Shown here piece by piece: positions 17,300 through 24,898 of a stretch of 63,709 nt of DNA (position 1 is the stretch's first letter; each line of letters begins with the position of its first letter). The notes under the pieces are model-generated. The model did no database searches. It was not told the DNA's origin and saw only the letters and a list, made by a program, of their open reading frames with translations. The stretch is taken from contig JBNKIR010000044.1 of NCBI GenBank assembly GCA_050290785.1, positions 1 to 63,709 on the forward strand. The letters run 5' to 3'. Position numbers and translations under genes: made by a program. Source of the stretch: JAAGZL01 sp050290785 (lineage in GTDB: Bacteria; Pseudomonadota; Gammaproteobacteria; Chromatiales; Chromatiaceae).

Positions 17300-17929
17300 C
17301 TAGTTCATTTTTATTTTTCTTTCTGCAAACCAATTTTCCATATGGTAAATAATCTCTGAAATTTGCACATCATCAACCGAGGCATGCCCATCTTTCTCAA
17401 CAACCTCATCGTAAAGATAAGCCTGGAAGTCGTTAAAGCTGTCCCACACCTTATTACCACTCGCACCGTGTTTTATTTCTTCTGTAACAAACCAGTCTCT
17501 GACTGCAATTATTGCTTTATCTACTCTGTCATCATGATGTTTAATGTCTGACCCTGATAGATCTGAGATTGCCTTCTGGAAGCGGTAGCGTTCCTTCTCA
17601 AGAATTAAAATTTTCTTCTGCGACCACTTTCCACCTTTTAAATTCAGGCATCCATAATCAATACCAAGCTCAAAAGGCATATTCATTCTATAGTGCTCAC
17701 CCTTCTCAGATGAAACAATTCTTGAAAGATCATGAATTCCAAATTTAGATTCTTCAATAAGGCTAAGTATTTTTTGAATTCTCGACTCAGCAGAATCAGC
17801 ACGCTCTAAGGTTAGTCTAGGTTTATAGCCAAAATGAATAATAGTAAATACAATTCCAAGTAGGATTTGACGAAAATCATCATCAAAAGGACAGTTAACA
17901 AATACGTTTTTTTCAAACTTGCTAACCAC
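17300..17929 (-). CDS. TIR/nucleoside deoxyribosyltransferase-like protein (possible defence effector)
   Basis: About 209 residues from a GTG at 17929 (AGGT ribosome site, 13 nt after the upstream gene); a longer ATG frame to 18016 overlaps that gene by 74 bp and is less likely. Motifs run NVFVNCPFDDDF (strand 1 plus loop), SRIQKILSLIEESKFGIHDLS and MPFELGIDYG. Sensing-then-FELG spacing resembles the TIR/nucleoside 2-deoxyribosyltransferase superfamily, in which the glutamate attacks NAD or nucleoside. The C-terminal third is charged and unknown. It is AT-rich compared with neighbours and coupled to a DUF2188 gene. Function is inferred only. Confidence 0.6.
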   Translation of the reverse strand: MVSKFEKNVFVNCPFDDDFRQILLGIVFTIIHFGYKPRLTLERADSAESRIQKILSLIEESKFGIHDLSRIVSSEKGEHYRMNMPFELGIDYGCLNLKGGKWSQKKILILEKERYRFQKAISDLSGSDIKHHDDRVDKAIIAVRDWFVTEEIKHGASGNKVWDSFNDFQAYLYDEVVEKDGHASVDDVQISEIIYHMENWFAERKIKMN

Positions 17930-17942
17930 AATGAGACCTATT

Positions 17943-18176
17943 CTACTTCTTGTCCTTTGGAGGATTGGGATCTCGTCCATAACTATCTTTTTCACGTATC
18001 CGACCATCACGACCATGAATATAAAACTCAGCTTTTTGAGATTTAGCTATTTCGCGACCATGCTTTATCGCTTTCTCTTGAGTTTTATGGACTTTTGTAG
18101 CTTTAGATGACCCACCTTTCTTTACAGCCCAGCCTCCGCTGGGGTTTTTTACTACGTGTTGAGTTTTCTTAACCAT
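17943..18176 (-). CDS. DUF2188 domain protein
   Basis: A 77-residue basic protein that matches the DUF2188 pattern throughout: HVVKNPSGGWAVKKGGSSKA, then TQEKAIKHGREIAKSQKAE, then IHGRDGRIREKDSYGRDPNP. The domain is small, its function is not established, and it occurs in mobile and accessory settings. It is the first gene of a two-gene unit with the TIR-like protein (13 nt apart). It might be a partner or antagonist of that protein; this is inference. Confidence 0.85.
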   Translation of the reverse strand: MVKKTQHVVKNPSGGWAVKKGGSSKATKVHKTQEKAIKHGREIAKSQKAEFYIHGRDGRIREKDSYGRDPNPPKDKK

Positions 18177-18294
18177 AGTGAGTCATACCTGTAACATGTA
18201 ATTGTATTGCTGGCACTAAAATCGATATGCGCAAAGAAATATTATCGTAGACTATCAAAGAAGCAACTATTGAAATAGGCCTAAATACAAAAAC

Positions 18295-18327
18295 ACCGTC
18301 ATCCCGCGACTTGATCGCGGGATCCAG
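18295..18327 (+). repeat. 33-bp repeat, left copy of an inverted pair
   Basis: The unit contains CCCGCGACTTGATCGCGGG, itself a near-palindrome. A perfect inverted copy lies at 19130-19162, so the two bound an interval of about 800 bp. Similar units are common dispersed repeats in proteobacterial genomes. Confidence 0.75.
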
Positions 18328-18407
18328 TGGTTTTATCAGGATCGGTGATTAGTTTCGCAGCCCTTAACCATTAGTGCATTTCTATCTTTCCGAGCATAGG
18401 CTACGAG

Positions 18408-18836
18408 GTACTTTCTCTTGCTTGTCCAAGAGAAAGTACCCAAAGAGAATGACACTCCGCGACTTGCCCTTCGGGTCCCCTCCGTTCCTCACCACTCCAG
18501 GGGCTCCATCGACGAGCGATCCCTCGCCCGCGATGGAGGCGCCGCGTCCATGCGGCGCCCCTACGGGCCTAATCCTGTATCGGTTCCGGTACTCGGCTGC
18601 GTCGAAGGAGGTTATTGGTGCCACCCCATAATCCCGTGTGTTACACCGAGCATCGCAGTTGCAAGCGGATATGGCCCAAAGGGGACCGACAGGGATGTCG
18701 GTCCTCTTCCGCGGGATAGGGATATCCCGTCGGAAGAGCCACGCTGGAAACGAGAAGCGCAGGGCACCCGTAGGGTGTAACACCCGGGCGCGTTTTTCTT
18801 TCGTCCCTTTCTTTTGCGCGTACAAAAGAAAGGGAC
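18408..18836. repeat. Palindrome-bounded dispersed element, about 430 bp
   Basis: The left end is a long palindrome (18408-18439, GTACTTTCTCTT and its complement). The right end is another (18803-18836, GTCCCTTTCTTTTG and CAAAAGAAAGGGAC). The interior is GC-rich with many short inverted repeats and no sensible gene. It looks like a non-autonomous repeat (MITE-like or REP cluster). Confidence 0.55.
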
Positions 18837-18880
18837 TCGCAGCTAACGTGCGGAAGTAAGAGAAAAGGTTTGGAATAGAT

Positions 18881-18921
18881 AAGCTGCGAAATTCATTACC
18901 AGTATTGCTACAAAGTAACAT
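18881..18921 (+). repeat. 41-bp direct repeat, copy 1
   Basis: Starts AAGCTGCGAAATTCATTACC. It differs at one base from the copy at 19040-19080. Both are followed by a C-run and a CTCAC tract and then a short hairpin built on CCCC-GGGG. The repeated block is therefore longer than the exact match. Confidence 0.75.
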
Positions 18922-19039
18922 CCCCCCCCTCACACCAGGCCTCTCCCCTAAGGGGATAGGGAGCGAAAGGGAAGCTGGAAAACCGATTACCGATGTATTA
19001 AAAAACCTTTGGATGTGCAAAAAAGGCTCCGATATGGAC

Positions 19040-19080
19040 AAGCTGCGAAATTCGTTACCAGTATTGCTACAAAGTAACAT
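19040..19080 (+). repeat. 41-bp direct repeat, copy 2
   Basis: Second copy of the unit at 18881-18921, with G in place of A in the middle (ATTCGTTACC). It is followed by a CCCCTCACCCCAACCC tract and a CTCCCC-GGGGAG hairpin. Confidence 0.75.
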
Positions 19081-19129
19081 TCCCCCCTCACCCCAACCCT
19101 TCTCCCCGATGGGGAGAAGCAAGTCTTTC

Positions 19130-19162
19130 CTGGATCCCGCGATCAAGTCGCGGGATGACGGT
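19130..19162 (-). repeat. 33-bp repeat, right copy of an inverted pair
   Basis: Perfect reverse complement of 18295-18327 as read here. It lies 160 bp before the first gene of the export operon. Confidence 0.75.
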
Positions 19163-19322
19163 AAAATATTACTGGGTGCCAAAGCAAACTGCAGAATGAC
19201 GAAAACCACACCACGCAACAATCCACCATAACTACACTCCCAACTATAATGAAATAAAACCACCAAAGGTGTTTAATGTGAAAAGCAAATACGCCTGACC
19301 GCAAACCAGGACACACGACAAC

Positions 19323-20534
19323 ATGAATGAAGCAAAAGCCAAGATCGACCTACTGATAAACCTGGCCAAAGAAAACCTGCAACCTAAACGCCACTTAGGT
19401 CTCTTTATCACACTGGGAGTTGTCACTGCCCTTGTACTCCTCATCTGGATATCCACCAGACCCAAACCGGTAGAGGTCCAGGTGAAACCGGTAGAACTGG
19501 GTGATGTGGAACAGACCATAGCCAATACCAGGGCAGGAACGGTAAAGGCCTGCCGCCGCGCCAAACTGTCTCCAGGTGTAGGAGGACAGATCGCCACCCT
19601 GGATATCAAGGAGGGAGACACAGTCAAGGCAGGCGCTCTGTTGTTGGAGTTATGGAATAAAGACCTGCGCGCCGAGATCGCCCTGAACGAGAGCGAGGCC
19701 AAGGCCACCCTGGCCAATGCGCGCGCCGCATGTCTGCAGGCGGAAGTGGCTGACCGTGAAGCAAAGCGCAAGCTGCAATTAAAGGGCAGCGGTGCCGTAT
19801 CTGAAGAGCTGGTAGACAAATCTGTAACTGACGCCCAATCCCGCAAAGCAGATTGTGAATCTGCCAATGCCATGGCCAATGTCTCATCAGCACGGGCGGA
19901 TGTAGCCAAGGCGCAGCTGGAACGCACCCAACTGCTGGCCCCCTTTGATGGCATAGTGGCCGAGATCAACGGTGAACTTAATGAATATGTAACCCCTTCC
20001 CCGCCAGGCATAGCCACACCTCCCGCGGTGGATCTGATTGACAACTCATGCTTCTACGTGGCCGCACCCATCGATGAGGTGGATGCCCCCAAGATAGCCA
20101 TAGGCAAGACCGCGCGCGTCAGCCTGGACGCCTTCGGCGAGAAACGTTTTCCAGGTACAGTGCGCCGTATCGCCGCCTACGTCCTGGATCTGGAGAAACA
20201 GGCCAGGACCGTAGAGGTGGAGGTGGAGTTCAGCAACAAGGATGACATCAAACAGATGCTCGCCGGCTACTCCGCAGACGTGGAGATCATCCTGGATGAA
20301 CATAAGGACACCCTGCGCATCCCGACTGAGGCCATACTGGAGGGCGACAAGGTATTCATATTCAATTCGGAAGACGGGATACTGGAAGAGAGAAAGATAA
20401 CGAAAGGGATGTCGAACTGGGACTGGACAGAGGTCAGCTCCGGTTTGAACAAGGGTGATCTGGTGGTGACCTCTGTGGACCGCGATGGGGTTAAAGACGA
20501 GGCACTGGCCAAGGTGGAACAAGAGAAGAGATAG
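19323..20534 (+). CDS. HlyD/MacA-family periplasmic adaptor
   Basis: A 403-residue membrane-fusion protein that links an inner-membrane ABC exporter to an outer-membrane channel. One membrane anchor lies near residues 24-45 (LGLFITLGVVTALVLLIWIS). It is followed by a biotinyl-lipoyl half-motif (GGQIATLDIKEGDTVKAG), a helical hairpin of about 70 residues rich in A, E and K, and beta-barrel domains to the end. It overlaps the ATPase gene by 1 nt, so the four genes are one operon. The outer-membrane partner is not in the window. Confidence 0.9.
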   Translation: MNEAKAKIDLLINLAKENLQPKRHLGLFITLGVVTALVLLIWISTRPKPVEVQVKPVELGDVEQTIANTRAGTVKACRRAKLSPGVGGQIATLDIKEGDTVKAGALLLELWNKDLRAEIALNESEAKATLANARAACLQAEVADREAKRKLQLKGSGAVSEELVDKSVTDAQSRKADCESANAMANVSSARADVAKAQLERTQLLAPFDGIVAEINGELNEYVTPSPPGIATPPAVDLIDNSCFYVAAPIDEVDAPKIAIGKTARVSLDAFGEKRFPGTVRRIAAYVLDLEKQARTVEVEVEFSNKDDIKQMLAGYSADVEIILDEHKDTLRIPTEAILEGDKVFIFNSEDGILEERKITKGMSNWDWTEVSSGLNKGDLVVTSVDRDGVKDEALAKVEQEKR

Positions 20535-21199
20535 TGATCAGACTCGAAGGAATATCCCGGAATTTCCAGGTTGGGGATGAGACGGTACACGCCCTGCACC
20601 ATGTGGACCTGAAACTCAGCAAGGGCGACTACTGCTCCATCATGGGCCCATCCGGTTCCGGCAAATCCACCCTGCTCAACATATTGGGACTGTTGGACCG
20701 ACCCAATGGAGGACACTACTGGCTGGATGAGATAGATACCATAACACTGTCTGAAGAGCAGCGCGCCGGTGTCAGACGCAACAAGATAGGATTCGTATTC
20801 CAATCGTTCCACCTGGTCCCTCGCCTGACGGCGGCGGAGAATGTGGAGCTGCCCATGACACTGGCCGGGGTAGACCCAGAGGAACGCAGGCAGAGGGTGC
20901 ACGATGTAATGGATCCGCTGGGATTGCTGGATAGGGCCGGACACCGCCCCGATCAACTCTCCGGCGGACAAAGACAAAGGGTGGCGATTGCACGGGCCAC
21001 CATCATGCAGCCCACCATCCTGCTGGCGGATGAGCCGACAGGTAATCTGGATAAGGCATCCAGCCAGGATGTGATGGATACCCTGGAACTCCTGAATGAC
21101 AAGGGCATTATCCTGCTGGTGGTGACCCATGACCCTGAGATCGGCGAACGGGCCAAGAAAAGCATCCATATGGAGGACGGCGCCATCAGCCACAACTGA
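20534..21199 (+). CDS. ABC transporter ATP-binding protein (MacB/LolD type)
   Basis: The 221-residue ATPase has Walker A GPSGSGKST (about residues 38-46), Q-loop FVFQSFHLVP, signature LSGGQRQRVAIARA, Walker B ILLADEP and the H-loop VVTHDPEIG. It starts with GTG, whose G is the last base of the adaptor stop codon. The sequence is of the MacB/LolD/FtsE class that works mechanically on FtsX-like permeases instead of moving solute through a classic channel. Confidence 0.95.
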   Translation: MIRLEGISRNFQVGDETVHALHHVDLKLSKGDYCSIMGPSGSGKSTLLNILGLLDRPNGGHYWLDEIDTITLSEEQRAGVRRNKIGFVFQSFHLVPRLTAAENVELPMTLAGVDPEERRQRVHDVMDPLGLLDRAGHRPDQLSGGQRQRVAIARATIMQPTILLADEPTGNLDKASSQDVMDTLELLNDKGIILLVVTHDPEIGERAKKSIHMEDGAISHN

Positions 21200-21217
21200 C
21201 GCCACTACACAGATCCC

Positions 21218-22423
21218 ATGCGGGCAAACGACATACTACAGTTTGGTTTCAGATCCATTTCAGGTACGCCGCAACGTACCCTGCTTATGCTTCTAGCCAT
21301 GGCCATCGGCGTTGGCTCGGTCATGGTCCTGACCGCCCTGGGGGAAGGCGCCCGCCGCTATGTAACCAATGAGTTTTCCCAACTGGGAACCAACCTGCTC
21401 ATCGTGCTGCCCGGACGCTCTGAGACCACAGGGGGAGCTCCACCCATCATGGGAGAGACCCCACGCGACCTGACCCTGCAAGACGCCATAGTCCTCACCC
21501 GTAACCGCTCCATTCATCAGGTCGCGCCCATAGCCGTGGGCTCCGCACCTGTCTCCCACAAACAGCTGGAACGCGAGGTGAACATCCTCGGCTCCACCGC
21601 GGACCTGATGTCGGTAAGGCAACTTGAACTCAGGAGGGGAAGATTCCTGCCGGAGGGTGATCCCAACCGCGGCACCGCTGTTGCGGTTTTGGGCAGCAAA
21701 TTGAAGAAGGAGCTGTTCGGTAACCAGAAGGCGCTAGGCCAATGGATACGCATCTCTGATCGCAGATTCAGGGTTATAGGTATCCTCAGGTCCAGGGGGC
21801 AGTCCCTGGGAACGGATATGAGTGATATCGCCATCATCCCTGTTGCCTCTGCCCAATCCCTGTTCAACACCTCCTCCCTGTTCCGCATCCTGGTCAAGGC
21901 CAGGAGCCGATCTTCATTGCCGCAGGCTAAAAACGACATACTTGCAACCATCAAGGAACGACATGACGGTGAGGACGACGTTACCGTCATCACCCAGGAC
22001 GCCATGTTAACCACCTTCGATGACATCTTCCTGGCCCTGACCATGACCGTGGGCGGGATCGCGGCCATCAGCCTTGCGGTCGCCGGCATCCTCATCATGA
22101 ACGTCATGCTGGTAGCGGTATCGCAGCGGACGGCAGAGATAGGACTGCTCAAGGCGCTCGGAAGCCCGGGCCGGCAGGTTCTGAGAATCTTCCTGGTGGA
22201 GGCGTCACTGCTCTCGGTAACCGGGGCCGTTATAGGCGTGGGTGTGGCATTTTTTGGGATATGGGTATTGGAACAGCTGTTTCCTGACTTCCCCCTGTCC
22301 ATCCCGCTCTGGTCATTCGCAGCCGCGATCGCCGTTGCCATGATCACCGGTCTGCTGTTCGGAGTCCTGCCTGCAAAGCGGGCCGCCGCCCTTGATCCCG
22401 TCCTGGCACTTTCGGGGCGCTGA
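21218..22423 (+). CDS. MacB-like ABC permease 1 (FtsX fold)
   Basis: A 401-residue permease with one N-terminal membrane helix (about 20-40), a MacB-type periplasmic domain (about 45-255) and three C-terminal helices with the FtsX core (RTAEIGLLKALGSPGRQVL near residue 305). It is followed by a paralogue, so the exporter probably has a heterodimeric permease. Likely cargo is a peptide, lipid or small compound; nothing in the sequence narrows it. Confidence 0.9.
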   Translation: MRANDILQFGFRSISGTPQRTLLMLLAMAIGVGSVMVLTALGEGARRYVTNEFSQLGTNLLIVLPGRSETTGGAPPIMGETPRDLTLQDAIVLTRNRSIHQVAPIAVGSAPVSHKQLEREVNILGSTADLMSVRQLELRRGRFLPEGDPNRGTAVAVLGSKLKKELFGNQKALGQWIRISDRRFRVIGILRSRGQSLGTDMSDIAIIPVASAQSLFNTSSLFRILVKARSRSSLPQAKNDILATIKERHDGEDDVTVITQDAMLTTFDDIFLALTMTVGGIAAISLAVAGILIMNVMLVAVSQRTAEIGLLKALGSPGRQVLRIFLVEASLLSVTGAVIGVGVAFFGIWVLEQLFPDFPLSIPLWSFAAAIAVAMITGLLFGVLPAKRAAALDPVLALSGR

Positions 22424-22424
22424 C

Positions 22425-23624
22425 ATGCTGAGCCGCGACTTCATAAAACTGGCAATAGGATCTGTGTTTGCCCATCGCATGCGCAGCTTTCTTACCGCCC
22501 TGGGTATAGCCGTGGGCATAGGATCGGTAATACTCCTTACCTCCATCGGGGAAGGCGTCCACCGTTTCGTACTGGGTGAGTTTACCCAGTTCGGCACCAA
22601 CCTGATCGCGGTAACCCCGGGAAAGGCCAATACCATGGGGATGTCAGGGGCAGTGGTGAGCAATGTGCGTCCCCTGAGTATGGATGATGCCGAGGCCCTG
22701 GGCAGGCTACCTAAGATCCTTGATGTGGTGCCTGTGATCCAGGGCAACGCAGCCATCGAATCGTCCCATCGCAGCCGCAGGACCATGGTGCTCGGCGTGG
22801 GAGCGGCCGTGCCTGAGGTCTGGCTGATGAAACCGAGCGTCGGCCGCTTTCTCCCGGATGACGACCCGATCCACGCACGACCATTCGTGGTGCTTGGAAG
22901 TAAGGTACGATCTGAACTGTTCGCCACCGACAATCCCCTGGGCAAGCGCATTCGCATAGGCAGTGAGAGTTACCGGATCATCGGGGTGATGGAATCCAAG
23001 GGACAGATGTTGGGTTTTGATCTGGATGACGCGGTCTACATCCCGGCACAAAAGGCCATGTCCATGTTCAATCGTGAAAGCGTGATGGAGATTGATCTAC
23101 TGTACTCGGGTGATGCAGATAGCGCTGTGCTATCCAAAAGCATTAGCAAGCTGCTCATCGCCAGACATGGCGGCGAGGACTTTACCATCATCACCCAGGA
23201 CCAGATGCTGGACACCCTTGGATCAATCCTGAACATCCTCACCCTGGCGGTAGGGGCACTGGGAGCCATATCACTCCTGGTAGGAGGAATAGGGATACTC
23301 ACCATAATGACCATCGCCATCACGGAACGCACACCTGAGATAGGTCTGTTGCGTGCAATCGGTGCGAAAAGGAGTGAGATCCTGGCGCTTTTCATAGGAG
23401 AGGCGATACTGCTGGCGAGTATCGGCGGGGCAGCCGGTCTTGTTATCGGTGCAGGCGGCGCCTGGCTTCTTGGCATAGCCGTACCTCAACTACCAACCCA
23501 TACACCATGGAGTTATGCCATTGCCGCTGAATTGATCGCAGCCGCTATAGGTCTGGTCGCAGGGGTAACACCTGCATACAAGGCTGCCAACCTGGATCCG
23601 GTAGAGGCCCTAAGGACTGAGTAG
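22425..23624 (+). CDS. MacB-like ABC permease 2 (FtsX fold)
   Basis: The 399-residue paralogue of the preceding gene, with the same layout and the FtsX core ERTPEIGLLRAIGAKRSEIL. The start ATG at 22425 is one base after the previous stop codon; homology begins at MLSRDFIKLAIGS. Two distinct permeases, one ATPase and one adaptor form a complete MacAB-type inner assembly. Confidence 0.9.
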   Translation: MLSRDFIKLAIGSVFAHRMRSFLTALGIAVGIGSVILLTSIGEGVHRFVLGEFTQFGTNLIAVTPGKANTMGMSGAVVSNVRPLSMDDAEALGRLPKILDVVPVIQGNAAIESSHRSRRTMVLGVGAAVPEVWLMKPSVGRFLPDDDPIHARPFVVLGSKVRSELFATDNPLGKRIRIGSESYRIIGVMESKGQMLGFDLDDAVYIPAQKAMSMFNRESVMEIDLLYSGDADSAVLSKSISKLLIARHGGEDFTIITQDQMLDTLGSILNILTLAVGALGAISLLVGGIGILTIMTIAITERTPEIGLLRAIGAKRSEILALFIGEAILLASIGGAAGLVIGAGGAWLLGIAVPQLPTHTPWSYAIAAELIAAAIGLVAGVTPAYKAANLDPVEALRTE

Positions 23625-23627
23625 TAG

Positions 23628-24635
23628 CTATCTCTTTTTAAACAGATTCATATCTGGAACATCGAGCCACCAGGTTTGACCCACGCCATAGGTGTATCCA
23701 CTACAATTATATTTTTCCGGCTGTGAATATAAGAGCTCAATATTTGTGTGCTTCTGGCAGAAGGTTACCCCACCGAATACCTGCATCTTGGTTCCATGCA
23801 GCAGAGCGGAAATATTAAATTGATTACGATACAGGGCATGGATTCTTGCGAGTACATCATAAACAGCCTCCCACCCCTGTGGCGGAACTGTGAGTATGGT
23901 GGCTATTTTCTCTGCATATCTATCCAGGATCTTACCGTGACTTTTTAAATATATTTCCTGAAGCCCTTTTCTACACCTTAGGGTTCCCTGAGATATTATA
24001 ACCATCTTATCCGGATTGACGGCTTCGATCGTTGATATTGCACGCTCAGCATCGCAACCAAGCAGAACCACCAAGAGAGATTTTTTTTGTTCCAGCTTCT
24101 CCCCTACAAAACCTGGAACGGTGATTATATTCTTCACCCCCTTGGTCAGCCATGTGCTTGTTTTGCCGTTTTTCTCAGTGCCATATTTTTCCGGTTCTGA
24201 ATAAAAGAGATATAGCGGCCTTTCACCTTTCTCTTTAAGAATAAGATCCAGCAGATAGATCATTATTCCACGATTAAAGGTGCTGATATCCACTGCTATA
24301 TCATCCGCATGACTTATAGCTTCTGTGATTAAATATTTATAAGAGTCCAGCAGTTCATCTTTTACACTGGATTCAACTGGTATCTGAACTGGATCACTAT
24401 TTGATATGAACCCGAAATGCTGAACAATCTGTGTATGATTCTGCAGGTATGTCTTGGATTCCAGAAAGTCATGTGAATGAAAGACAAATACTGAATCGAT
24501 ACCCGGACAACCTGCAGACGTGTTTATACATGCCAGGCTCCTGGGTTCATAACTGGAATGGCAAAAGAATGCAGTCTTCCCACCTTTTCTGAATGGTGGA
24601 AAGCTGTTTTGTATATTTAAAAAATGATGCGCCAT
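23628..24635 (-). CDS. Unrecognised 335-aa protein, Rossmann-like
   Basis: I do not recognise the family. The sequence alternates hydrophobic strands and helices (AFFCHSSYEPRS, DSVFVFHS, DIAVDISTF, LYLFYSEPEKYG, LLVVLLGCDAERAI, KMVIISQG), suggesting two Rossmann-like alpha/beta halves. The motif SEPEKYG recurs near the C-terminus as SQPEKYNCSG. Such folds occur in CARF-like sensors and nucleotide-processing enzymes, but I cannot place it. AGGTGG precedes the ATG. Composition is more AT-rich than the export operon next to it, with which it converges. Confidence 0.7.
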   Translation of the reverse strand: MAHHFLNIQNSFPPFRKGGKTAFFCHSSYEPRSLACINTSAGCPGIDSVFVFHSHDFLESKTYLQNHTQIVQHFGFISNSDPVQIPVESSVKDELLDSYKYLITEAISHADDIAVDISTFNRGIMIYLLDLILKEKGERPLYLFYSEPEKYGTEKNGKTSTWLTKGVKNIITVPGFVGEKLEQKKSLLVVLLGCDAERAISTIEAVNPDKMVIISQGTLRCRKGLQEIYLKSHGKILDRYAEKIATILTVPPQGWEAVYDVLARIHALYRNQFNISALLHGTKMQVFGGVTFCQKHTNIELLYSQPEKYNCSGYTYGVGQTWWLDVPDMNLFKKR

Positions 24636-24898
24636 TTTCCACCTAAATTAACAGGTGGGTAACGCGTAAGGCATTCCTTATGAATTATTATATATCTTGC
24701 TTTGTCCAATCATGGAGACATCCATTTCCAACCATGTTGCCTCTACTGTTCACCCGAAATCAATACTTATCCTATTTCTCAAAATAGGTTTTTTATTGTG
24801 TAACAACTGATTATATACATTTTTATAATGAATTACACTCATTTGCCAATTTGACAAGGAATCTCATTCCTCCAGGTATGGGGATTTGGCAAGCGTGT
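24636..24898. other. AT-rich gap with a nested inverted repeat
   Basis: Between two unrecognised genes on the minus strand. Near the left side of the upstream gene's end, TTGCCAA (24843-24849) pairs with TTGGCAA (24886-24892), enclosing AGGAAT/ATTCCT (24857-24871). No U-run follows on the minus strand, so it is a structured element, not a clear terminator. The rest is AT-rich and may hold the promoter of the 335-aa gene. Confidence 0.45.

Larger units (their letters stand above)
18177..19322. other. Non-coding repeat-rich region, 1.1 kb
   Basis: No convincing gene lies here. It holds a 33-bp perfect inverted pair, a palindrome-bounded element and a 41-bp direct repeat (separate entries), plus C/T-rich tracts of the kind CCCCTCACCCC. 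A long minus-strand open frame (18382-19266) crosses all of these repeats and is judged spurious. It divides the accessory genes from the export operon. Confidence 0.75.

Noticed and set aside
18382..19266. A 294-codon open frame on the minus strand
   Set aside because: It runs across several dispersed repeats, palindromes and both 41-bp copies; the protein has no fold-like pattern and repeats itself where the DNA does.
19244..20044. A 266-codon minus-strand frame rich in serine and arginine
   Set aside because: It is the complement of the periplasmic adaptor gene.
20267..21205. Long minus-strand frame opposite the export ATPase
   Set aside because: It is the mirror of a clear ABC ATPase with all motifs; no ribosome site or recognisable domain.
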